NCBI GenBank assembly: GCA_000818095.1
Contig: CP009416.1
Span: 445,501 to 509,500, forward strand
DNA from: Jeotgalibacillus malaysiensis
GTDB lineage: Bacteria > Bacillota > Bacilli > Bacillales > Jeotgalibacillaceae
DNA: 64,000 nucleotides
Direction of reading: 5' to 3'
Positions within the stretch are counted from its first letter, which is position 1, and every line of letters begins with the position of its first letter. Shown here one piece after another: positions 1 through 7,363 of the stretch. The position numbers and the translations under genes are program-made. Below the pieces are notes generated by a model that was given only the letters and a program-made list of their open reading frames with translations, was not told where the DNA came from and did no database searches.

Positions 1-477
1 CGTCCCGTGTTACCGTTAACAGATATTGAATACGGCATGTGGGCAGGTCTAAGCCTTCATGAAGTTGCCCATGTGGCACTTGCAGGGGAGCCGGCAGGGG
101 AAGATGGCCTTGCGATGGCGCTTCTTGCAAAGCTTGGGAGAGTATTCTTACTCATTCCGCTATGCTTTATACTGATGTACTGGATGAACCGGAAGTCAGC
201 AGAGTCGGCTGAAGCAAAAGTCAGCTTTCCGTGGTTTCTGATCGGGTTTTTACTGATGAGTATTGCAGGGACATATGTGATTGGGTCGGTCATTCCGGTT
301 TCAACTGAAGTACTGGAGTTTGTATCGAACCTTACAACGTGGCTCCTGACAGCGGCGATGGTCGGACTTGGGCTGAACGTAAGCCTGCAGGATATCCGCA
401 GCCGTGCGATGAAGCCATTCCTCATCATTTTAGCTGTGTCTGCTGTGCTGTCTGTATGGACATTTTTTGTTGTTTAA
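1..477 (+). CDS. YeiH family putative sulfate exporter, C-terminal part
   Basis: This is the 3' end of a gene that begins before the window; the frame is open from base 1. The visible 158 residues match the end of the YeiH/UPF0324 family of inner-membrane proteins, annotated as putative sulfate exporters. The family signature is visible as EYGMWAGLSLHEVAHVALAG followed by a conserved K-L-x-R-V-hydrophobic stretch. At least four hydrophobic segments follow, the last running to the C-terminus. The transported substrate is inferred from family annotation only. An intrinsic terminator starts 24 bases after the stop, so this gene ends its transcript. Confidence 0.85.
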   Translation, partial: RPVLPLTDIEYGMWAGLSLHEVAHVALAGEPAGEDGLAMALLAKLGRVFLLIPLCFILMYWMNRKSAESAEAKVSFPWFLIGFLLMSIAGTYVIGSVIPVSTEVLEFVSNLTTWLLTAAMVGLGLNVSLQDIRSRAMKPFLIILAVSAVLSVWTFFVV

Positions 478-500
478 CCATTAAAAAGGTAGTAGTTGGA

Positions 501-537
501 AACCCTGTTCGTTACAATAGACTGAACAGGGTTTTTA
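501..537 (+). terminator. Intrinsic terminator after the YeiH-type gene
   Basis: A perfect 10-bp stem, AACCCTGTTC at 501-510 and GAACAGGGTT at 524-533, is followed by a short T-run. Confidence 0.85.
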
Positions 538-561
538 TTATGTTCGAAAGGCAGTGGGGAA

Positions 562-1347
562 ATGAACGTTCAGATAGAAGCAGCTCAAAAAATAACTGAA
601 TCTTTAAAAAAGGATCCTTTAGTTAAAGCAGTGGTGCTGAAGGGTTCGCTTGGAAGAAATGAAGGAGATGAGTTTTCTGATCTTGATTTGTATTGCTTTG
701 TAGATCCGGAAAAGTCAGATGAATTTTTAGAGAAAAGGGTGGAGCACCTGGCTGTTTACAGACCCATGCTTTTTCACGAAAGTCTCTTTATCATTGCGCC
801 GCAGATCATTACGGTTTACGATAACCTGCTGCACGTAGACCTTTTTACTGTGACTGAAGAAACGTTTAAAACTACTGATTATTTTACCGTTTTATATGAT
901 CCGGAAAATATACTTGACCAGTTTAAAGATCTTCAGCATCTCACTTTATCTGCTGAAGAGGCAGAATATCAGGCGTTTGATATTGGCTGGTTTTTATTTC
1001 AATACCGTAAAGCCTGGAATAGAGGCAACGACATTTGGGCAGTAGAGGCCCTGCATTTGATGGCGAAATCTCTGGTGCGAATATTATTACACCGCTACGC
1101 ACCGCACCGTGCCCAGCTTGGAATGAAGGATGCGATGCGATCGCTGCCGGCAGAACCATTACAGGCACTGACTGACATACTTGAAAACATCACACCAAAT
1201 AAACATGAGCAGGCAATGAGAAAAACCGTTGGGCTCATGAAGGCTGAATCCCTATGGCTTGAGAACGCACTAGGAGAAGAGTCTGATGCATATCCATTTA
1301 TCAGGAAAATGATTGAAGTGCTTGATGGGGAGCGTGTCAGTAATTGA
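562..1347 (+). CDS. Nucleotidyltransferase-domain protein
   Basis: A 261-residue protein of the polymerase-beta-like nucleotidyltransferase superfamily. The motif GSLGRNEGDEFSDLDLY near residue 28 has the G-S of the nucleotide-binding loop and the D-x-D metal ligands. A further acidic residue appears in HVDLFTV near residue 91. The remainder is helical, as in aminoglycoside adenylyltransferase-like proteins, but nothing identifies the substrate, so resistance cannot be claimed. The start follows GTGGGGA, a modest ribosome site. Its stop overlaps the TTG start of the following GNAT gene by 4 bases, which suggests translational coupling and a shared role. Confidence 0.75.
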   Translation: MNVQIEAAQKITESLKKDPLVKAVVLKGSLGRNEGDEFSDLDLYCFVDPEKSDEFLEKRVEHLAVYRPMLFHESLFIIAPQIITVYDNLLHVDLFTVTEETFKTTDYFTVLYDPENILDQFKDLQHLTLSAEEAEYQAFDIGWFLFQYRKAWNRGNDIWAVEALHLMAKSLVRILLHRYAPHRAQLGMKDAMRSLPAEPLQALTDILENITPNKHEQAMRKTVGLMKAESLWLENALGEESDAYPFIRKMIEVLDGERVSN

Positions 1348-1814
1348 GCAGAGTCAGGCTGGAGCATTATTCAGATGTTTATCAGAAGGACCTGACAAAT
1401 TTTCTTTTGCCAAAAGAGCAGGAGCAGTTTACAACACACCCCGCAGATCAGCTGGCTCGCCTGACAGGAGACCAGACGCCTGTTGTCGTCACGACAGATC
1501 AGAAGGCAGTCGGTTTTTTCATAATGGAGCAGTCAGAGCGCTTAAAGCATTATACAGAAAATGAATCTGCGTATTTGCTGGCGTCCCTATCCATCACAAA
1601 GAGCCATCAGGGAAAAGGCTATGCTAGACAGGCAATGGAATTGCTCCCTGAATGGGTTGGAAAAGAGTTTCCTGGGTGCAATGAAATTGTATTATCAGTC
1701 AATCTGAAGAATGATGCTGCGTTCAGACTATATGAGCGTACAGGTTTTGAAGATACCGGCAGAAGAATTATAGGACCAGTAGGAGAGCAGCGGGTCATGA
1801 GTCTAAAATTATAA
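1344..1814 (+). CDS. GNAT family N-acetyltransferase
   Basis: A 156-residue GNAT acetyltransferase. The acetyl-CoA binding motif A is visible as SITKSHQGKGYARQAMELL (Q/R-x-x-G-x-G/A type), followed by a conserved N-x-x-A-x-x-L-Y-E-R-x-G-F segment near the C-terminus. The start is TTG inside the preceding stop region (TTGA overlap), with GGGGAG upstream; no ATG gives a full N-terminus. The acceptor substrate is unknown. Coupling with the nucleotidyltransferase gene suggests both modify small molecules, but this is inference. Confidence 0.8.
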   Translation: MSRVRLEHYSDVYQKDLTNFLLPKEQEQFTTHPADQLARLTGDQTPVVVTTDQKAVGFFIMEQSERLKHYTENESAYLLASLSITKSHQGKGYARQAMELLPEWVGKEFPGCNEIVLSVNLKNDAAFRLYERTGFEDTGRRIIGPVGEQRVMSLKL

Positions 1815-1834
1815 TTGATATTTTCCGCTAAAAA

Positions 1835-1860
1835 TGGAACCTTTCTTCTAGTTAACCGTA
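1835..1860 (+). promoter_or_regulatory. SigW-type ECF promoter of floT
   Basis: TGGAAC at 1835-1840 and CGTA at 1857-1860 are separated by exactly 16 bp. This matches the SigW consensus TGAAAC-N16-CGTA at 9 of 10 positions. The B. subtilis floT operon (yuaFGI) belongs to the SigW regulon, so position and neighbour agree. Confidence 0.7.
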
Positions 1861-1902
1861 CATATAGTTAGAACATTCAAATTTTATCTAGGGGGCTACA
1901 TA

Positions 1903-3450
1903 ATGGAATTATTTGCAGCGTTATCGATCATTATCCCGATTCTGGTCGTGCTTGCGATTGCGGGAGCAGTTGTCTTCATTTATTACAAAATCCGCTACCG
2001 TACTGCGCGTTCGAATCAGGCGCTGATTATTACAGGGCCGAAGCTTGGGGATCCTCAGAAGGAAACAAATATTTTTACAGACAATGAAGGGCGTTCAATG
2101 AAAATCATTCGTGGTGGCGGACACCTGCTGCGTATGCATCAGACCGCTACACCAGTTGAATTGACGTCATTCCAGCTGAAGCTGACAACACCGCGCGTGT
2201 ATACAAATGGTGGAGTACCGATTGTTGCTGATGCTGTAGCGATGGTAAAGGTCGCTGATACGTTAAAAGGAATTGCGAACTATGCGGAGCAGTTCCTCGG
2301 TAAGAAATCTGAAGAACTTGAAGATGAAATTGCAGAAGTACTAAGTGCAAATCTTCGTGCGATCCTGTCTAAAATGACAGTTGAGCAGATCAATGAAGAC
2401 CGTGAATCATTTAACAAACAGGTAACAGAAGTTGCGCAGAAGCAGCTTGATGATATGGGATTCCGTATCACATCGCTCGGGCTGACTGACCTTCGTGATG
2501 CTGACAGTGAAAATGGATACTTAGAAAACCTTGGACGTCCGCGTATTGCAGAGGTCCGGAAGCTTGCTGAAATCGCAGAAGCTAATTCTGAAAAGGAGAC
2601 ACGTATTCAACGTGCCAATTCAGATAAAGAAGCGAAGGAAGAAGAGTATAAGCGTCAGACGGAAATTGCTGCAGCGCAGAAGGATAAAGACCTGAAAGAC
2701 GCAGCAATTAAAGAAGAAACAGAACGTGCACGTGCGAAATCAGAGCAATCTTATACGCTTGAAAAAGCTAAGCTTGATAAGGAAGTTCAGCAGGAAGAAT
2801 TAATGCTGATTGCAAAGCGTAAAGAAGAAGAGCTGCGCATCCAGCAGGTTGAACGTTCACGTCAGGTAGATATTGAAGAAGAAGAAAATAAGATCCGTAA
2901 AGCAAAAGCGGATGCCGACTACTACTCTGTTACGCGTCAGGCGGAGGCAGAGGCTAGAAAAGCAGAAATCGACGGGGAAGCAAAAGCCCGCATCAAGCGT
3001 GAAGAAGGTCTTGCAGAGGCGCAGGTTATCTTAGAGCGCGGTAAAGCAGAGGCAGAGTCAAGACGACTGCTGACTGAGGCAATTGCTGAGCACGGTGAAG
3101 TGATTCTTGCAGAGAAACTGATTGAAATGCTGCCAATCTTTGCAGAGAAGGTTGCAAAACCGATGGAAAATATCGATTCTGTTAAAATCCTTGATACAGG
3201 CGGCGGTAACGGCGTGTCCTCTTATGGTAAGAGTGTGACGCAGACAATGGTTGAGATCCAGGAGCCATTAAAAGAGCTGACGGGCATTGACGTATCAAAG
3301 CTGTTATCTGATATGGTGAATCGTGGTAATACACATACTGTGGTAACCAATCAGGGTGAAAAGCAGGCATCTTCTGAGGGTGCACCGGCTAAAGAACAAG
3401 AAGTTAGAAATGATGCTTCTAAGGAAACGAAACAAACTGAACAGGGATAA
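1903..3450 (+). CDS. floT: Flotillin-like protein FloT (YuaG)
   Basis: A 515-residue flotillin that forms scaffolds in functional membrane microdomains. Residues 1-30 form an N-terminal hydrophobic hairpin segment. An SPFH/PHB domain follows (about 35-200, with the typical ALIITG and IRGGG stretches). From about 210 to 400 comes a long EA-rich coiled coil (AEAEARKAEIDGEAKARIK type repeats). The C-terminal part contains MLPIFAEKVAKPMENIDSVKILDTGG, very close to B. subtilis FloT. The ribosome site is AGGGGG. Unlike B. subtilis, no NfeD-family partner (yuaF) lies next to it. A SigW-like promoter precedes it, implying induction by cell-envelope stress. Confidence 0.93.
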   Translation: MELFAALSIIIPILVVLAIAGAVVFIYYKIRYRTARSNQALIITGPKLGDPQKETNIFTDNEGRSMKIIRGGGHLLRMHQTATPVELTSFQLKLTTPRVYTNGGVPIVADAVAMVKVADTLKGIANYAEQFLGKKSEELEDEIAEVLSANLRAILSKMTVEQINEDRESFNKQVTEVAQKQLDDMGFRITSLGLTDLRDADSENGYLENLGRPRIAEVRKLAEIAEANSEKETRIQRANSDKEAKEEEYKRQTEIAAAQKDKDLKDAAIKEETERARAKSEQSYTLEKAKLDKEVQQEELMLIAKRKEEELRIQQVERSRQVDIEEEENKIRKAKADADYYSVTRQAEAEARKAEIDGEAKARIKREEGLAEAQVILERGKAEAESRRLLTEAIAEHGEVILAEKLIEMLPIFAEKVAKPMENIDSVKILDTGGGNGVSSYGKSVTQTMVEIQEPLKELTGIDVSKLLSDMVNRGNTHTVVTNQGEKQASSEGAPAKEQEVRNDASKETKQTEQG

Positions 3451-3453
3451 ATC

Positions 3454-3488
3454 AAAAGCAGCCTTCCAGGTAGTGGAGGCTGCTTTTT
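3454..3488. terminator. Terminator between floT and the convergent membrane gene
   Basis: AAAAGCAGCC pairs with GGCTGCTTTTT around a 15-base interior. A-runs on the left and T-runs on the right allow use in both directions. Confidence 0.85.
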
Positions 3489-3501
3489 AAATGTATAAAA
3501 A

Positions 3502-4098
3502 TTATTCCTTGTGGTAGAAAAACAACACCAGCACTGGCCCTGCAATCGGAATCCACGCCAATCCTTTTCTTTTTGCATCAGGATAAAACCTGTGAACCGC
3601 GTAGACAGACAGCCACCATAAAATAAACCAATCTACTGTCATGACTGAAACCAGACTTGACTCCATAAAGGCTTCACTGTATCCGGACAGAGATACGCCC
3701 TGTAAAAGGGTAAGAAGATTGCCGAATGTGAAAACAAGTAAAAAGATCAGCCAGACTTTTGATCGCAGTATTCGCAAAATCCAGCGGGGAGTTCTTAATA
3801 CACGCTCTTTCGGACGGTCGCCGAATGCAAACCACGGAAGCAGCGCGAACGCACCTCCGGCAAAGGCTGCGAGCGAAAACGGCCATGCAGGCCACTTCTG
3901 ACGGTCGTTGCGTAATAAAATCGTAAGAAAAACCAATGGGAAAATACCTAATGAGTTAAAAACCGTCAGGACAAGTGGATCAATAGCATCCAGGTTTCCT
4001 GAGAATACCTGCTCCATCACCGGGTCTGAACCTTCAGAGCCGGGAGCCAGAAAAACCGCATAAGCTAAGAGCAATAACCAGATCACGATAAATTTCAT
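3502..4098 (-). CDS. Multi-pass membrane protein, DUF2834-like
   Basis: A 198-residue protein with about five hydrophobic segments: residues 2-18, 45-65, 75-95, 118-142 and 158-175. An Arg/Lys-rich cytoplasmic loop (RPKERVLRTPRWILRILRSK) lies in the middle. It is not recognised beyond a loose likeness to DUF2834-type proteins, so no function is claimed. The start at 4098 is chosen because AGAGGTGATG lies directly upstream; a longer reading from 4122 has no ribosome site. It is monocistronic and converges on floT, sharing its terminator. Confidence 0.7.
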   Translation of the reverse strand: MKFIVIWLLLLAYAVFLAPGSEGSDPVMEQVFSGNLDAIDPLVLTVFNSLGIFPLVFLTILLRNDRQKWPAWPFSLAAFAGGAFALLPWFAFGDRPKERVLRTPRWILRILRSKVWLIFLLVFTFGNLLTLLQGVSLSGYSEAFMESSLVSVMTVDWFILWWLSVYAVHRFYPDAKRKGLAWIPIAGPVLVLFFYHKE

Positions 4099-4324
4099 CT
4101 CATCACCTCTTTTCCATATCATACTTGATAAGTGTAAAAAGCGGGGAACGATTTGCCCCTGTAATATGGGTAGCCATGTTGAATCAGTAAATAATAATTA
4201 AAAGTTGAGCCGATTATCGTGATGAAAAACTAATAATGGATAGAGTATCCGCTAAAAGATAATAGTTAAAAAGTCTATTTTTAGGATTAGCAGTCAAATT
4301 TCCTTTTACCTCCTAAAATCATGC

Positions 4325-4352
4325 TATAATGCAAAAGATGAAAGCGTTTTAA
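4325..4352 (+). promoter_or_regulatory. -10 element and cre site upstream of the DASS symporter
   Basis: A TATAAT hexamer at 4325-4330 is followed by TGAAAGCGTTTTAA at 4339-4352. The latter fits the CcpA consensus TGWAANCGNTNWCA at 13 of 14 positions. A cre just downstream of -10 is the repressing arrangement, so catabolite repression of the transporter is expected. No convincing -35 was found. Confidence 0.6.
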
Positions 4353-4369
4353 TTTTAGGGGTGATGAGG

Positions 4370-6040
4370 ATGGAGAATGTAAAACGATTATGGCAGCGGT
4401 CGTGGGACAGTCACGACCGGATTAAGGAGCTATTGCTTTTTAAGCCGAATATGGGTCAGGATGGTCCGGCGAGTGACGATCCTGACAGAATGGCGAAGGC
4501 TTCAGGGAAATTAACCGGGACTTACAGGCAGCCTTCACCTGAGAAAAGAGATTTCTCTGCGAAACAGAAGGTTGGCCTGTTTTTAGGTCCATTGCTGTTT
4601 ATGATGCTCATGATGTTTTTCAATCCTGAAGGGCTCTCACCGGAAGCAAAAGGGGTGCTTGCGGGGACTGTATGGATTGCAACCTGGTGGATCACAGAAG
4701 CAATTCCAATTCCGGCCACTTCTTTATTACCGATTATTCTGTTCCCGCTTGCTGCAGGTGTAGGGGTGGGAGAGGTAACGCCGAATTACGGTGACCCTCT
4801 TGTATTTTTATTTCTTGGCGGGTTTATTATTTCCTTAGCACTTGAAAGGTGGAATCTTCATAAAAGGATCGCACTTGGCATCATTTCTTTCGTTGGTACG
4901 AGTACAAGCGGTATTATGCTTGGCTTTATGGCAGCGACAGGCTTTCTTTCTATGTGGATTTCAAATACTGCAACAGCCATGATGATGGTACCAATCGGGA
5001 CAGCGATCATTTTTCAGATGTCTTCATTAATTGGAGAAGGATCAGTAAAAAATGCTGAAGCTGAAAAAGATAAGTTTGCAAAAGGATTAATGATTGCGAT
5101 TGCGTTCTCAGCATCAATTGGTGGAATTGCAACAATCATCGGGACGCCGCCTAACACAATCCTGGCCGCTCAGCTTAGAGCCATCTATGATATTGATTTG
5201 TCATTTGCCCAGTGGATGCTGTTTGGCGTACCTTTTGCTGTAGTGATGATTTTATTTGCATGGGTGTACCTGATTAAATTTGCTTTTCCGATGGAGCTTA
5301 AAAAAATTCCAGGCGGAAAAGAAGTGATTAAGAATGAACGTGCAGCACTTGGGAAAATGAGTGCTGATGAAAAAATGGTTGCAGTTGTTTTTGGTACGAC
5401 TGCACTTGCATGGATTTTACGATCCTTTGTATTGCAGGAATACGTGAGCCCTGCGATTGACGATACGATGATTGCCATCACAGGGGCGCTTGTGTTATTC
5501 CTGATTCCATCTTTTCAGTATCAGGGCGTTAAACTGATGAACTGGGAAACAGCGAAGAATGTGCCTTGGGGCATTCTGCTGCTCTTTGGAGGCGGTCTTG
5601 CGATTGCAGGAGGTTTCGGTGCCACCGGACTTGATGTCTGGATCGGTGAACAGCTGACTGTGCTTCAGGGTGTTCAGTTTATCGTGATTATTGCTGTTGT
5701 ATCACTCGTAGTTGTATTCCTCACTGAAATTACATCTAATACGGCTTCTGCTACAATGCTGATGCCGATTATGGCAGCACTTTCTGTTGCTGTGGATGTT
5801 CATCCGTTTGCCGTCATGGTACCGGCTGCTGTTGCTGCATCATGTGCATTTATGCTGCCGGTCGCAACGCCGCCGAATGCTGTAGTATTTGGCTCAGGGT
5901 ACTTAAAAATGATCGATATGGTTAGAGCGGGGATCTGGATGAATATCGCAGCGACAATCGCACTCGTCGCATTTGTGATTCTGCTGCTGCCACTGGTCTT
6001 CGGGATCGACCTGACATCATTCCCGGATGCATTGAGGTAA
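4370..6040 (+). CDS. DASS family sodium:dicarboxylate symporter (SLC13/SdcS-like)
   Basis: A 556-residue transporter of the divalent anion:sodium symporter family. It moves C4-dicarboxylates such as succinate, fumarate or malate with Na+ across the cytoplasmic membrane. The two Ser-Asn-Thr signature motifs are present: WISNTATAMMMVPIG around residue 203 and EITSNTASATMLMPI around residue 455. Each is followed by a conserved proline-rich hairpin (GTPPNT and ATPPNA). About 11-12 hydrophobic segments lie after a hydrophilic N-terminus of about 65 residues. The start at 4370 is preferred over GTG 4361 because AGGGG lies 8 bases before it. A cre site at the promoter predicts carbon catabolite control. 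Confidence 0.9.
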   Translation: MENVKRLWQRSWDSHDRIKELLLFKPNMGQDGPASDDPDRMAKASGKLTGTYRQPSPEKRDFSAKQKVGLFLGPLLFMMLMMFFNPEGLSPEAKGVLAGTVWIATWWITEAIPIPATSLLPIILFPLAAGVGVGEVTPNYGDPLVFLFLGGFIISLALERWNLHKRIALGIISFVGTSTSGIMLGFMAATGFLSMWISNTATAMMMVPIGTAIIFQMSSLIGEGSVKNAEAEKDKFAKGLMIAIAFSASIGGIATIIGTPPNTILAAQLRAIYDIDLSFAQWMLFGVPFAVVMILFAWVYLIKFAFPMELKKIPGGKEVIKNERAALGKMSADEKMVAVVFGTTALAWILRSFVLQEYVSPAIDDTMIAITGALVLFLIPSFQYQGVKLMNWETAKNVPWGILLLFGGGLAIAGGFGATGLDVWIGEQLTVLQGVQFIVIIAVVSLVVVFLTEITSNTASATMLMPIMAALSVAVDVHPFAVMVPAAVAASCAFMLPVATPPNAVVFGSGYLKMIDMVRAGIWMNIAATIALVAFVILLLPLVFGIDLTSFPDALR

Positions 6041-6044
6041 CCTG

Positions 6045-6080
6045 AAAGCTGTCCTGAGAACACACTCAGGCAGCTTTTTT
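6045..6080 (+). terminator. Terminator after the DASS symporter
   Basis: AAAGCTG plus CCTGAG pair with CTCAGG plus CAGCTTTTTT, leaving one bulged base and a 6-base loop, then a T-run. Confidence 0.85.
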
Positions 6081-6118
6081 GTATAATCATATTAATACGA
6101 AAAAAGCAGGGTGAGGAA

Positions 6119-6658
6119 ATGGATATCAGACAGCTGCAGGAAAACGATTTATCATCACTTGATGAGATGATTTTTAAATGCCAGACCGCATTAATTTCAA
6201 ATGAAAATGTAACAGACAAAGAATGGCTGATCGAAAAAGAAACGGAACGGTTGCGTAAAGTTGCAAGAAGAATCCTTTTATCTGATGAGGAAACGATGTT
6301 TGTCGCACTAGAAGACACACAGGTGCTGGGAACAATTGCCTGTATGATTCCGGGAGAGTTGATCACGTGCGGACTCGAGCCTGAAGATGGCGTGTTTGAA
6401 GTCGGCAGTATTTACATACACCCTGAATATCAGCGGAAAGGGGTTGGTCATGCGCTTTTGCAGCATACACAGGGTTGGCTGCTTGAAAATGGTCATTCAA
6501 AGTTTTATCTGGATGCCGGATTTGTCAGCTCTCAGACCTATTGGAAAAAGCGGCTTGGTGAGCCAGATATTCTGCTTGAGGATTATTGGGGAGGCGGATT
6601 TAATCATATGATCTGGATTGGAAAATTAAAAAAATCTGTCACTCGTATAGACAAATGA
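6119..6658 (+). CDS. GNAT family N-acetyltransferase
   Basis: A 179-residue GNAT enzyme. The core shows VFEVGSIYIHPEYQRKGVG, the beta4-alpha3 acetyl-CoA site with Q-R-K-G-V-G as the pyrophosphate loop. It is followed by an aromatic C-terminal part (YLDAGFVSSQTYWKKRLG). GTGAGGAA precedes the ATG. The acceptor cannot be told from sequence. It stands alone, between the symporter terminator and the regulatory region of the actP-like genes. Confidence 0.8.
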   Translation: MDIRQLQENDLSSLDEMIFKCQTALISNENVTDKEWLIEKETERLRKVARRILLSDEETMFVALEDTQVLGTIACMIPGELITCGLEPEDGVFEVGSIYIHPEYQRKGVGHALLQHTQGWLLENGHSKFYLDAGFVSSQTYWKKRLGEPDILLEDYWGGGFNHMIWIGKLKKSVTRIDK

Positions 6659-6932
6659 TTGCAAAATTTTCAGAAACATTATAGAATCATAGAAATGGCT
6701 GTTGCTCTGTTATGGAGCAGTGGTCATTTTTTGTTTTTCCTCAAAAAACCCCTCATATTAAAGATTTCTAAAATAACTCTTTGTTTATCCAATAAAAATA
6801 GAAAGCTGGGAAGATCTTTTACTTTGTCATCTTTTCACTTTGATTAAATGCACTGGATATGATCATTCGAACCGCCTTTGTTTTAGCAATATAATGTCTA
6901 AAAATAAGTTTTCTAAAAATTTAAAATAATGA

Positions 6933-6961
6933 TTGACGGTGTTATATGACAGCGCTTACAA
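6933..6961 (+). promoter_or_regulatory. Promoter with overlapping cre for the actP-like operon
   Basis: TTGACG at 6933-6938 and TTACAA at 6956-6961 are 17 bp apart. TGACAGCGCTTACA at 6947-6960 matches the cre consensus at 13 of 14 positions and lies between and over the -10 element. CcpA repression is expected. The rest of 6659-6932 is AT-rich, with only a weak hairpin near 6700-6731 and no supportable gene. Confidence 0.55.
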
Positions 6962-7005
6962 TCAACTTGTTACAAAAATGTGAAGGGGGTATTTGATTTT
7001 AAAAA

Positions 7006-7044
7006 TGAGCGAACGCTCAGTCACGTAAAGTGAACGAACGCTCA
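7006..7044 (+). promoter_or_regulatory. Two palindromic operators TGARCGNNCGYTCA upstream of the symporter
   Basis: TGAGCGAACGCTCA at 7006-7019 and TGAACGAACGCTCA at 7031-7044 lie 25 bp apart, between the promoter and the first gene. A third copy lies upstream of the acyl-CoA synthetase gene at 46379. The form is typical of TetR-family repressors, but no such gene is in this window. Confidence 0.65.
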
Positions 7045-7090
7045 ATCAGGCTAGAAAAAATGGGGGAAATTTTAACAACGGAGGGATGAC

Positions 7091-7360
7091 ATGAAGGCTT
7101 ATAAAAAAGAAGTCCAGTTTACGATTTGGATGACTGCTGCATTTGTTCTCGCGGGGAATGTAGGACTGATCTTTTCAATCTTTCCTACAGAGGCAATGAT
7201 GTTCGGTTTTCCGGTGAAGTATATTGTACCGATCCTGATGGGGTGGTTCGGTGTATTCTTTTTGACAATTGTTGCAGGAAAGATCGGTAACAGAATTGAT
7301 GAAGAAATTGAACGTGAAAATGAAGCGACGTCATCATCTGAAGAAGCAAAGGGGGCGTAA
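7091..7360 (+). CDS. Small membrane subunit encoded beside the SSS symporter
   Basis: An 89-residue protein with two hydrophobic segments (about residues 11-32 and 42-63) and an acidic, Ser-rich cytoplasmic tail. Such small proteins are commonly encoded just upstream of large sodium:solute symporter genes and are taken to be accessory subunits. The next gene starts 3 bases after its stop, so the two are co-translated. The ribosome site is CGGAGGGATGAC. Two palindromic operators and a cre site lie upstream. Confidence 0.7.
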   Translation: MKAYKKEVQFTIWMTAAFVLAGNVGLIFSIFPTEAMMFGFPVKYIVPILMGWFGVFFLTIVAGKIGNRIDEEIERENEATSSSEEAKGA

Positions 7361-7363
7361 CAG

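Noticed and set aside
562-1347. Calling the nucleotidyltransferase an aminoglycoside resistance gene
   Set aside because: Only the general nucleotidyltransferase motif is visible; nothing points to an antibiotic substrate.
5800-6366. A 188-codon minus-strand frame
   Set aside because: It spans the end of the DASS gene, its terminator and the start of the GNAT gene, all well supported on the other strand.
6659-6847. A 62-codon frame after the GNAT gene
   Set aside because: There is no ribosome site, the start is poor and it crosses a weak hairpin with T-run.
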